In this document: positions 43,647 to 50,893 of the stretch, one piece after another
Position numbering within the stretch: position 1 is the stretch's first letter
How the letters are laid out: the number at the start of each line of letters is the position of its first letter
DNA from: JAWLDA01 sp041686855
GTDB taxonomy: Bacteria; Bacillota; Limnochordia; DTU080; RSA5
DNA: 64,000 bases
Assembly (NCBI GenBank): GCA_041686855.1
Contig: JAWLDA010000008.1
Location: 62,001-126,000 of the forward strand
Direction: 5' to 3'
Program-made: the position numbers and the translations under genes
Notes under the pieces: model-generated
What the model saw: only the letters and a program-made list of their open reading frames with translations
What the model was told of the DNA's origin: nothing
Database searches by the model: none

Positions 43647-44954
43647 TTATGAGGCGAGTTGGTCGATAAGTCCTGGCAAGACACCCAGGTCGGCCGCAAG
43701 ATCAAGCATGGTGTAACGCTCTCGTAGATAACGAGCCCAAGAAACAGTTTGGCGAGCCGTCTGAGCGTCGAGTCCCAGCTCCGCAAAGCTCGTGGGGCAC
43801 CCAGCCACCTCAAGAACCGAACGCACCTCGTCCGCGCTCGGAAGGCGAGCCAAAATCTCAAGCGCCTGTGGCCACCGTGCACTAATCTGCTCAACCCGGC
43901 TCCTCGCCAGGCTGGCGTCGAACTTGCTCATCCCGAAGTTACTGGGTACGTGCTCGATCTTGAGCGCATCCAAGACCCGCTCAGGCGCCTCCTGTTCCCA
44001 CTCCTTCGGAAATTGAGGGTGCTCCAAACTCTTGAGCGCCTCTGCAATCCTGCACACCGTTAGCGTTCCAACGGCAACGGTGTGTCCGTGCGCCGGAGGG
44101 CGCGCCTGCCGATTGTTACTCCACATCTCCACGAAGTGTGAGATGAGATGCTCAGCCCCGGACGTAGGGCGTGAGTAGCCCACGTGCACCACTGACGTGC
44201 CGGCCCGCACCAGGGCTTCCATCAAGCCGCCGACGGCCTCGGGTTGCCGGCGCTGAATCGCCGGAGCGAGTTGCTTGACTCGCTCCGCGAGGCTGCCAAC
44301 GTCCTGATCTGTCTTAGCGCACCAGTACTCGTCAAAGAGGGCGTATGCAAGTCGCCAATCCGTCAGAGACGTCAGTTTCCCCAATACATCCCCGAAACCG
44401 GCGGAGACCATGGCTGCGGGAGCGCCCGCCAAAATCTCCACGTCGCCGACCACCGCGTCGGGGCAACGGGACGGCACAGTCGTCTTGACACGATTGACGA
44501 CGATGGCCGAGATCGGTGCGGCGAAACCGTCCATTGACGGCGCCGTCGCCACACTGACGTAGGGTAGACCAAGCTCGGCGCTAACGTACTTGCCTAGGTC
44601 GTTGACAGCTCCCGAACCGACCCCGACCAGGAGCGCTTTTTGTTCGCCAACGGTCTCGCGCACGTGTTTAACCGCCGTTTCGTCGGGTTCGAACGGAAGC
44701 GCCGGACTCCCAAGCACCACCCCGGTCGCGCTGAGACCCGCAGCTCGCACCGGCGCCAACACGCGATCGCCAAAGAGCGTGTGCGTCGTCTGGTCAAAGA
44801 GGACCAGCGCCTTAGGCACACCGTCACGCGCCATCAGAGCCTTCATCACCCTCGGCAGCTCACTCAGGGCTTGACGTCCGAGGACCAACTCCGTATCAAT
44901 TGGTGTAACAGAACGACCACAAACACACGTGTCGACATTGCGATCGGGTATCAT
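43647..44954 (-). CDS. araM: sn-Glycerol-1-phosphate dehydrogenase (AraM/EgsA family)
   Basis: A 435-residue iron-alcohol-dehydrogenase-like protein. The dinucleotide site is VGVGSGAVNDLGKYVSAELG, followed by ATAPSMDGFAAPISAI; metal ligands are the Asp in AGFGDVLGK and His residues in SGAEHLISHF and PPAHGHTVAVG. These match the bacterial AraM/EgsA family, which reduces dihydroxyacetone phosphate to sn-glycerol 1-phosphate. ATG 44954 follows AAGGAG at 6 bases; an ATG 15 bases upstream lacks a site. In Bacillus subtilis araM lies in the arabinose operon, and here too it is next to ribulokinase (23 bp), a conserved pairing whose logic is unclear. Confidence 0.88.
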   Translation of the reverse strand: MIPDRNVDTCVCGRSVTPIDTELVLGRQALSELPRVMKALMARDGVPKALVLFDQTTHTLFGDRVLAPVRAAGLSATGVVLGSPALPFEPDETAVKHVRETVGEQKALLVGVGSGAVNDLGKYVSAELGLPYVSVATAPSMDGFAAPISAIVVNRVKTTVPSRCPDAVVGDVEILAGAPAAMVSAGFGDVLGKLTSLTDWRLAYALFDEYWCAKTDQDVGSLAERVKQLAPAIQRRQPEAVGGLMEALVRAGTSVVHVGYSRPTSGAEHLISHFVEMWSNNRQARPPAHGHTVAVGTLTVCRIAEALKSLEHPQFPKEWEQEAPERVLDALKIEHVPSNFGMSKFDASLARSRVEQISARWPQALEILARLPSADEVRSVLEVAGCPTSFAELGLDAQTARQTVSWARYLRERYTMLDLAADLGVLPGLIDQLAS

Positions 44955-45081
44955 TCCATACTCCTTCATTCATCGGCTCGCTCCAAAAACAATCAGTCGC
45001 TCCACAACCACTGACTCCTTCACAACGTGGGTCACTCACGGACTTGATCACCATCGAGCGTTACAGACTCGACTTCTATTT

Positions 45082-45133
45082 ACACCGTTTAATTGTACCG
45101 TTTTCTCGTACCGATTTCTTGCTGTACCGTTTT
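45082..45133. repeat. Direct repeats of a 10-bp element upstream of araM-araB
   Basis: ACACCGTTTA, GTACCGTTTT, GTACCGATTT and GTACCGTTTT start at 45082, 45095, 45108 and 45124 (13, 13 and 16 bp apart) in an AT-rich part of the 319-bp gap before araM. They could be regulator binding sites or another short array. Apart from these and the terminator at 45190 the gap holds nothing else recognisable. Confidence 0.65.
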
Positions 45134-45189
45134 CTTGGGCATGTAACGCCTTCCCTATCGTTTCGTCCTTCTAATTTTCACCGCGTGAA

Positions 45190-45215
45190 AGGCCGCCCCA
45201 AAAGTGGGGCGGCCT
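45190..45215 (-). terminator. Intrinsic terminator after the betaine transporter operon
   Basis: AGGCCGCCCCA and TGGGGCGGCCT are exact 11-bp arms with a 4-base loop, 59 bp beyond the stop of the betaine-binding protein gene. The T tract on the minus strand is short (TTTC). Confidence 0.8.
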
Positions 45216-45273
45216 CTCGTCACACGTTGCATTACCCAACGAAACGATGAATCTCTGTTCCGTAAAGGTGTCG

Positions 45274-46278
45274 TTATTTCAATCCGGCCGCTTCGAGCCA
45301 GCCGTCCACGGTCTCTCGGTTCGCTTCGATCCACTCTCGAGCGTGTCGGTCGAGATCTTCCCGACTCCCTTCACCCTCGACGACCTGGAGGTATACGGAA
45401 TCGTTCACCGCTTGGAGAGGTACGGAGATCTCCTTGAGGAGGGCGTACGCCTCAGGATGATCCTTCTTGACATCCAGGCCCACCGCTGTCTTGGCAATGC
45501 CCGGAGGCCACCCGTACTGATCGATATCGCCGCCGTCCGGGTGGTAGCCCGAAGGATCCTCAAGGAGGGTCAACTTCTCAGGCACCGGGAACTGCGAGAA
45601 GATCCAACCAGGCGTCCAGTTGAGGAAGATGATTGGTTGCCTGGTCTGCATGGCCCGCCGAATCTCAAAGTTTGACATCTGCTCCGCAATGGGGAGCTGG
45701 ACGTAATACTCATCGAGACCGGAGTATTCCAGCTTATCCTCAAAGATCTGGTTGCACGTCCAGGCGATATCGCAACCCAGAATGTCGCCTTTCCCGTCGC
45801 CATCCCGGTCAAAGAGCTTCACAATTTCGGGACGGAAGAGATCATCCATATCCTTGATGTCGTACTCCTCAGCCACCCACGTCGGGATGATCGTGGCGGT
45901 GAACGAGTCGTCATAGTGGAGACCGACGATCTCTAGGTCGTTTTTGTACCGATCAACAAGGTATTGTTGGTTGGGGAACCAGGCATGGGTGAACGCATGG
46001 ACTTGGCCGGATGCGATCGACGGATAAAGTGCCTGAGTCGACAACTCGGCGATCTCGACATCGTACCCCAATTCATCTTCGAGCAGCACCTTGGTCACGT
46101 GCAGACTTGGATTATCCGCGCTCCACATTCCGTAACCGAGCACAAAGGTCTTCCCCTCACCCGGTAGCGCGGACTGCGCGCCTCCCGTGGCCCACACGCC
46201 GGCCATGAGGACGAGTCCAAGGGCGAGCACCAACACTATCGATTTCATACCAACACGCTTACGTGACTTGATAGTCAA
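45274..46278 (-). CDS. proX: Glycine betaine/proline ABC transporter, substrate-binding protein
   Basis: A 334-residue OpuAC/ProX-type protein: basic n-region (KSRKRVGMK), hydrophobic IVLVLALGLVLMAGV and probable cleavage after GGA, then the quaternary-amine binding fold (LGYGMWSADNPSLHVTK, AFTHAWFPNQQYLVD, IFLNWTPGWIFSQFPVPEK) with several tryptophans suited to a cation-pi cage. It delivers betaine-like osmoprotectants to the ProW/ProV complex. The start is a TTG at 46278 with GGGAGA upstream; ATG 46248 is an alternative. Unlike Bacillus OpuAC it has no lipobox cysteine. It is last in a three-gene minus-strand operon. Confidence 0.9.
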   Translation of the reverse strand: MTIKSRKRVGMKSIVLVLALGLVLMAGVWATGGAQSALPGEGKTFVLGYGMWSADNPSLHVTKVLLEDELGYDVEIAELSTQALYPSIASGQVHAFTHAWFPNQQYLVDRYKNDLEIVGLHYDDSFTATIIPTWVAEEYDIKDMDDLFRPEIVKLFDRDGDGKGDILGCDIAWTCNQIFEDKLEYSGLDEYYVQLPIAEQMSNFEIRRAMQTRQPIIFLNWTPGWIFSQFPVPEKLTLLEDPSGYHPDGGDIDQYGWPPGIAKTAVGLDVKKDHPEAYALLKEISVPLQAVNDSVYLQVVEGEGSREDLDRHAREWIEANRETVDGWLEAAGLK

Positions 46279-46339
46279 CGATCTCCCTTCGAAATTGTAC
46301 TACCAATGCTCGTTCGTTGAACATGTACCGCTTCCCGCC

Positions 46340-47179
46340 TCACTTGGAGGCCGGTCGCTTTCGATCGAGGGATTGCGACATCCGATCCATGATCATAGCG
46401 ATGACCACGATCGCGAGCCCCGCCTCAAAGGCGCGTCCCAGATCGACTTGGCTGAGCCCACGAAGTACCTCCTGACCCAATCCGCCGGCGGCGATCATCG
46501 CCGCGAGGACGGACATCGAGAGCGAGAGCATGATCGTCTGGTTGACACCTGTCATGATGCTCTCACGCGCAAGAGGCAAGTGAACCTTAAAGAGTTGCTG
46601 CCACATCGTCGCGCCAAAAGACTGTGTGGCTTCAGTCACCTCCCAGGGCACCTGGCGTATGCCGAGGTTGGTGAGGCGCACCGCCGGAGGCGATGCAAAG
46701 ACTATGGTTGCAAAGACGGCCGGCACTTTCCCAATCCCAAAAAACATTAGCGCCGGGACCAAGTAGACAAAGGCCGGCATCGTCTGCATAATGTCGAGTA
46801 ACGGTCGGACAACAGAGTAGACACGGTCGCTGTAGGCGCAGAGGATGCCAAGAGGCAACCCGACCATCACCGATAACGCGACCGATGTGATCATCAGGGC
46901 TAAGGTGCCCATGGCCCGGTCCCACAGTTCCATTCCACCGATCAGATACATACCGACAGCCGCGAGCAGCGCTGCCTTCCACCCAGTCGTCTTCCAGACG
47001 AAGAGTGCGATCACCACGATGAGAATCGGCCAGGGGATGGCCGTCAACATATCTTCGGTCCAATTGAGAACGAATCCGATCACTTGCCTGACACCCGTGA
47101 AGACTGGGGCCAAATTCACAATCATCCAGTCGACGATCGTATTGACCAGATCGCCGAGGGGAATGGTCACAAATTCCAT
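46340..47179 (-). CDS. proW: Glycine betaine/proline ABC transporter, permease
   Basis: A 279-residue permease with about six to seven membrane helices. The conserved inner-membrane component segment reads GVNQTIMLSLSMSVLAAMIAAGG..., preceded by the EAA-like loop EVTEATQSFGATMWQQLFKVHLPLA, which docks on the ATPase. It forms the membrane channel of the betaine importer. It lies 21 bp after proV and 61 bp before proX, in one operon. Well conserved, with no oddities. Confidence 0.93.
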   Translation of the reverse strand: MEFVTIPLGDLVNTIVDWMIVNLAPVFTGVRQVIGFVLNWTEDMLTAIPWPILIVVIALFVWKTTGWKAALLAAVGMYLIGGMELWDRAMGTLALMITSVALSVMVGLPLGILCAYSDRVYSVVRPLLDIMQTMPAFVYLVPALMFFGIGKVPAVFATIVFASPPAVRLTNLGIRQVPWEVTEATQSFGATMWQQLFKVHLPLARESIMTGVNQTIMLSLSMSVLAAMIAAGGLGQEVLRGLSQVDLGRAFEAGLAIVVIAMIMDRMSQSLDRKRPASK

Positions 47180-47200
47180 CGCTTATGACTCCTTTTTACC

Positions 47201-48451
47201 CTAGTGCGCGCTCTCTGCTGCAGCACGGTCATCCTCGGACTCCTCGGCCTCGGCGTCGGTCTGCCCAACTCGTGTAAGTGACGACAGGACAGTCACTCGT
47301 ACGATGAGACCCTGAAGGCGACCGGAGTCATCGACGACGGCGATCGGGTAACGAGCCTGCGCGGCGATCGGAATAAGCTTCTCTACCGGTGTGTCGGGCG
47401 TGACCTTGGGGAAGTCATCACGCAGGAGGGAGGCCAAATCGGCGTTCTCCTCCATCCCCTTTACGGCGTCATCCACCGTGACGATACCAGCCAACACCCC
47501 TTTGGGACCTAAGACGAAGACGCTCGAGAGCCCGTTGCGCCGCATAATGCGCAGCGCCGTCCGCGGCCCTTGGCTGAGGTGGGCGACGGTGTCGGACACA
47601 AACATGATTTGTTCGGCAGTGAGCACCTTAGCCGGATCGATGTCGAGGACGAATTCCCGGACGTAGTCGTCCGCCGGACGACGCAGGATCTCCTCCGCGG
47701 TACCGATCTGTCGCACCTCCCCGTCTTTCATGACGGCGATGCGATCTCCCAGCTTAATCGCTTCGTCGAGGTCATGCGTAATGAAAATGATCGTCTTTTG
47801 CATCTGTTGCTGCAAACGAATCAGTTCGTTTTGCATATCCCGTCGAATCAAAGGATCGAGCGCACCGAACGGTTCATCCATCAGGAGGATGTCGGGATCG
47901 ATGCTGAGCGCCCGGGCTAACCCCACACGCTGTTGCATGCCTCCGCTCAGCTCATCGGGGAGACTCTCCTCATACCCCGCCAGCCCCACGGTCTCGATCA
48001 TCTCCTGCGCTTTCGCACGCCTCTCGGCGGCCGAGACGTTTTGCAGCTCCAGGCCGAACGCGACGTTCTCCAAGATCGTACGATGCGGCAACAACGCAAA
48101 GCGTTGAAAGACCATCGCAACCTTGTGACGGCGCAACTCGCGCAACTCGTCGCCTTGCAAACTGGTAATCTCTTGACCGTCAAGGGTGATGGTTCCGGCA
48201 GTGGGGGCGATCAGCCGGTTGAGGCACCGGACGAGCGTCGATTTGCCGCTGCCTGATAGGCCCATCACGACAAACAGCTCCCCGGACTCCACCTCAAAGG
48301 AGACGTCATGCAGTCCCACGGTGTGTCCGTGAGAGTTCAGCATTTCCTCTTTTGAGATTCCTTCGCGTTGCATCCGTTTTAATGCCTGTTTAGGATTGGG
48401 CCCAAACAGCTTGCTTAAGCCTTCCACTTTCACTTTTGCTACGATGGTCAT
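47201..48451 (-). CDS. proV: Glycine betaine/proline ABC transporter, ATP-binding protein with CBS domains
   Basis: A 416-residue ATPase: Walker A GLSGSGKST (64-72), Q-loop in VFQRFALLPHRT, signature LSGGMQQRV, Walker B ILLMDEPFGALD, and the H-loop in FITHDLDEA. Two C-terminal CBS modules (about 280-400) are those that sense ionic strength or nucleotides in OpuA-type transporters. ATG 48451 is chosen because AAAGGA lies 5 bases before it; the ATG at 48457 is inside that site. It is the first gene of proVWX and is preceded by a 180-nt leader with a strong promoter and an internal terminator hairpin, so expression is probably controlled by attenuation. Confidence 0.93.
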   Translation of the reverse strand: MTIVAKVKVEGLSKLFGPNPKQALKRMQREGISKEEMLNSHGHTVGLHDVSFEVESGELFVVMGLSGSGKSTLVRCLNRLIAPTAGTITLDGQEITSLQGDELRELRRHKVAMVFQRFALLPHRTILENVAFGLELQNVSAAERRAKAQEMIETVGLAGYEESLPDELSGGMQQRVGLARALSIDPDILLMDEPFGALDPLIRRDMQNELIRLQQQMQKTIIFITHDLDEAIKLGDRIAVMKDGEVRQIGTAEEILRRPADDYVREFVLDIDPAKVLTAEQIMFVSDTVAHLSQGPRTALRIMRRNGLSSVFVLGPKGVLAGIVTVDDAVKGMEENADLASLLRDDFPKVTPDTPVEKLIPIAAQARYPIAVVDDSGRLQGLIVRVTVLSSLTRVGQTDAEAEESEDDRAAAESAH

Positions 48452-48503
48452 CGCCATCCTTTGTCTGTTTTGCGGGGTTTTGCACCCTGGGTGTGAGAAA
48501 CAA

Positions 48504-48549
48504 AACTCCCTTGTAATACCTACACTACGCGAGGTATCACAAGGGAGTT
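48504..48549 (-). terminator. Intrinsic terminator within the proV leader (candidate attenuator)
   Basis: On the minus strand AACTCCCTTGT pairs exactly with ACAAGGGAGTT; inside it ATACCT and AGGTAT pair after one mismatch, and TTTTGTTTCTC follows. It lies between the promoter at 48637-48665 and the proV start, with only about 50 bp left downstream, so it must be read through for proVWX expression from that promoter. It may also end transcripts from the SBP 6 gene. Confidence 0.8.
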
Positions 48550-48579
48550 CATACATTGCCCTATATCAGGCACTTAGCA

Positions 48580-48603
48580 CTAGTACCAGAGTGCGTTTAA
48601 CAT
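48580..48603 (-). other. Possible seven-codon leader peptide in the proV leader
   Basis: ATG TTA AAC GCA CTC TGG TAC TAG (MLNALWY), preceded at 8 bases by AAGGG, about 30 nt upstream of the terminator hairpin. Too short to be significant alone; noted because of its position. Confidence 0.25.
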
Positions 48604-48636
48604 TACGTAAACCCTTGACTACATATGTCTAAAACA

Positions 48637-48665
48637 ATTATAGACTATTTCCACGCGCTTGGCAA
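48637..48665 (-). promoter_or_regulatory. Sigma-A-type promoter of proVWX
   Basis: TTGCCA, exactly 17 bp, TATAAT on the minus strand. This near-consensus promoter starts just after the SBP 6 gene and would begin transcription near 48630, giving a leader of about 180 nt before proV. Confidence 0.8.
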
Positions 48666-48696
48666 ATCGTCGACAGACAGCCTCGGCCACCAAACC

Positions 48697-49986
48697 CTAC
48701 TTGAGCTCGGCAAAGATTGATTCGCTCTGACGATGCGCCTCCTCGAGCGCCGGCCGCACCGCGGTTGTTCCCGAGAAGATCTCGTTCAATTGGGTGTTCA
48801 ACACCGTCGTGAGTCGCGAATCTTGCAGAATCCCGGAATCCATCAAGTTGTCGGGGTTGAGGGTTTGATCAAAGAACGTCATCCAGTTCTCCGGTAGGTT
48901 GGGCACGAACGCGTCGTACTCCCGCGCGACGCTGCTCATCGCAGGCATCCGACCCGTGATACTGGTGAAGGCCCGTACCGCCTCTTCTCTCCCCGCGATG
49001 TAGCGCACCCATTCCCACGCGGCATCCTGTTGTTTGCTGTGTCGACTGATTTGAAAGCTGCCCGGGAAGATCGCACTCCCGTTGTTCGCCGGTCCCATTG
49101 GCTGGGGAGCAATGTCCCAATCAAACGAAACGTCTTTCATCAATGTCCCGATAATCCCGGGCCCGTCGACGACGTCGATGGCGGCCCGCCCTTTCCACAA
49201 GTACGTCTCCGCCACATTGGGGGTCGTTGGGGATTGAGACGTACCGTCTTCGACGACGATTGAGTGAAGATACTCGATCGCCTCGATCACGGGCTCGCTC
49301 GTCAGACGACTCTCAGTGGGGAGCGTTGCCCGATCGTAGTAGTAGCCACCGGCTTGTCGGACCTGAATGTACGAACGGGCGCGAATGCGGTCGATGCCCC
49401 AGATTTCGTTTTGACCGTCGCCGTTCTCATCTTTGGTCAGCTTTTGGCCGTAACTGCGCATCGCGTCCCAATTCCAGGCGTCTCCCAGTTCAGCAGGGGT
49501 CGCAAGACCGGCCTGAGCGAGCAAGTCCTTGTTGTACCAAGTGACAATGGGGTAAAAACTGATGGGCAACCCGACGAGACGCCCCTGGGGATCGGTGAGT
49601 CCATTTAGAGCAACGTCGGGCCAGACGTCAGGTGAAATTCGAGCGTCACGCTCTATGTAAGGGTGCAGATCGAGCAAGTCGCCCTGAGCGATAAAGGGAC
49701 CCGCCTGGGAGGTGGACATGTCCAACACATCCGGAGAGCTACCCCCGACAATCATCACAGCAAACTTCTCCGGCGGATTCGTCTCAATGACAATGTTCAC
49801 GTCGATGTCGGGATGCTCTTGCTCAAACCCGACCTTCATCTGACGCAAGAATTCGTGCCACGAATCCGAGTGAGCACCGTACGTCATGTGGGTGATGCTT
49901 ACCTTCTCAGCCGCGAGCGACGACCCGACCGCGAGACCGAGCAGCAGGACCAGTGCAAGTACCCCGGAAAGAAACCGATACTTCAT
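48697..49986 (-). CDS. Sugar-type ABC transporter solute-binding protein (SBP 6)
   Basis: A 429-residue secreted protein: signal MKYRFLSGVLALVLLLGLAV with cleavage after SLA or LAA, then the family-1 fold (EFLRQMKVGFEQEHPDIDVNIV, GGSSPDVLDMS, DENGDGQNEIWGIDR, GSFQISRHSKQQDAAWEWVRYI). ATG 49986 follows AAAGGGTGGG. No lipobox. The betaine transporter genes downstream have their own promoter and are of another ABC family, so they are not its membrane partners. Two amidohydrolase genes upstream on the same strand (stop at 50123) may be functionally linked. Confidence 0.87.
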   Translation of the reverse strand: MKYRFLSGVLALVLLLGLAVGSSLAAEKVSITHMTYGAHSDSWHEFLRQMKVGFEQEHPDIDVNIVIETNPPEKFAVMIVGGSSPDVLDMSTSQAGPFIAQGDLLDLHPYIERDARISPDVWPDVALNGLTDPQGRLVGLPISFYPIVTWYNKDLLAQAGLATPAELGDAWNWDAMRSYGQKLTKDENGDGQNEIWGIDRIRARSYIQVRQAGGYYYDRATLPTESRLTSEPVIEAIEYLHSIVVEDGTSQSPTTPNVAETYLWKGRAAIDVVDGPGIIGTLMKDVSFDWDIAPQPMGPANNGSAIFPGSFQISRHSKQQDAAWEWVRYIAGREEAVRAFTSITGRMPAMSSVAREYDAFVPNLPENWMTFFDQTLNPDNLMDSGILQDSRLTTVLNTQLNEIFSGTTAVRPALEEAHRQSESIFAELK

Positions 49987-50003
49987 TGCAAACCCACCCT
50001 TTC

Positions 50004-50052
50004 TTTATTCGGCTTCATTTGCCTCTTGTGAGAAAATTGAACGCCGAATAAA
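50004..50052. promoter_or_regulatory. Long inverted repeat in front of SBP 6
   Basis: TTTATTCGGC (50004-50013) and GCCGAATAAA (50043-50052) are exact 10-bp arms, 29 bp apart, ending 17 bp before the SBP 6 start. It may be an operator, a leader hairpin, or a terminator for the upstream amidohydrolase genes, whose last stop is 71 bp away. Confidence 0.5.
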
Positions 50053-50122
50053 AATATCCTGCCTCCCTTCTGATCGCGCACCGAGGGAGTCGCGAAACGG
50101 GTAATCGCGAACGAACGCGTCG

Positions 50123-50893
50123 TTACATCAACTTAAACAGATCCGCCGCATTTTGGTGCAGCGCGCGCCGCTTCGCGTCACTCGAAGCCTCGGAGTGCTC
50201 CACTTTGTACACATTAGCAAGGGGGTAAAAGAGTGGGGCATGCGTCCCAAAGAGCAGGCGCTCCGGAGCGCACACGCGCAGTGCATCGCTCAGCGGATCC
50301 TCCGACTCGACAAAGCTGAGCTCGACATAAAGGTTGTCGGGCAGTGGGGCCCGGCGCGCTGTCTGGGCAATCTCGTGCGCATATGCACCGACCGCGATCA
50401 CCCGGAGCTTCGCGTGACGCTCGGCCAAAGAGGATACCTCGGCAAAGGAGACAGGGGGCACCTGAGCAATTGGGTTGTGCGCGCGTTCGTCCTGAGCGCG
50501 GATATGCACGGCTAGTACGACCTGCTCTCGATCGAGCTCACGAGCGAGCGTGTCGACCACAGGGGCGTCCACACGGTACTGGTGATACGACGGCAGAAGC
50601 CGCACCAAGGGTACCTCCCATCGCTGTCGGCAAATGCCGAGGGAGTGCCAGACGTTGGGGAGGGTGGGGTTGAGCACCGCTGAAGGAAGGAAAAAGGACG
50701 ATGCCGCCAGCTCTGGCAGACGCCTCTCATTCGCGTCCTGAGGATCGGGGAAGAGGTACGCTTCGAGTGGATAAGCACACGCCCGCTCGACGCCTGCCTC
50801 TCGCAACACGCTCTCCAAATCGGCGACGCTCCGTGGGGCCGTAGGATAAAACGGCCAGTGCCCGTAGCCGGCGTTTACGTCGATCGCCATCAC
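50123..50893 (-). CDS. Amidohydrolase-related TIM-barrel protein
   Basis: A 256-residue protein of the amidohydrolase-2 group by overall pattern: IDVNAGYGHWPF at the start, AVHIRAQDERAHNP mid-protein, and a closing CAPERLLFGTHAPLFY with the typical late metal or substrate Asp/His region. The N-terminal HxH metal motif is replaced by NAGYGHW, and GTHAP replaces GSDAP, so a metal may be absent and catalysis altered. It overlaps the upstream paralogous gene (TGA within GTGATGG), so the pair is translationally coupled. A heteromeric enzyme of one active and one degenerate subunit is possible. Confidence 0.75.
   Translation of the reverse strand: MMAIDVNAGYGHWPFYPTAPRSVADLESVLREAGVERACAYPLEAYLFPDPQDANERRLPELAASSFFLPSAVLNPTLPNVWHSLGICRQRWEVPLVRLLPSYHQYRVDAPVVDTLARELDREQVVLAVHIRAQDERAHNPIAQVPPVSFAEVSSLAERHAKLRVIAVGAYAHEIAQTARRAPLPDNLYVELSFVESEDPLSDALRVCAPERLLFGTHAPLFYPLANVYKVEHSEASSDAKRRALHQNAADLFKLM

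Noticed and set aside
48504..48690. Known riboswitch (ydaO c-di-AMP, glycine, T-box) in the proV leader
   Set aside because: The leader is short and lacks the consensus blocks I know; only a GGTACTAGTGC fragment faintly recalls a T-box.
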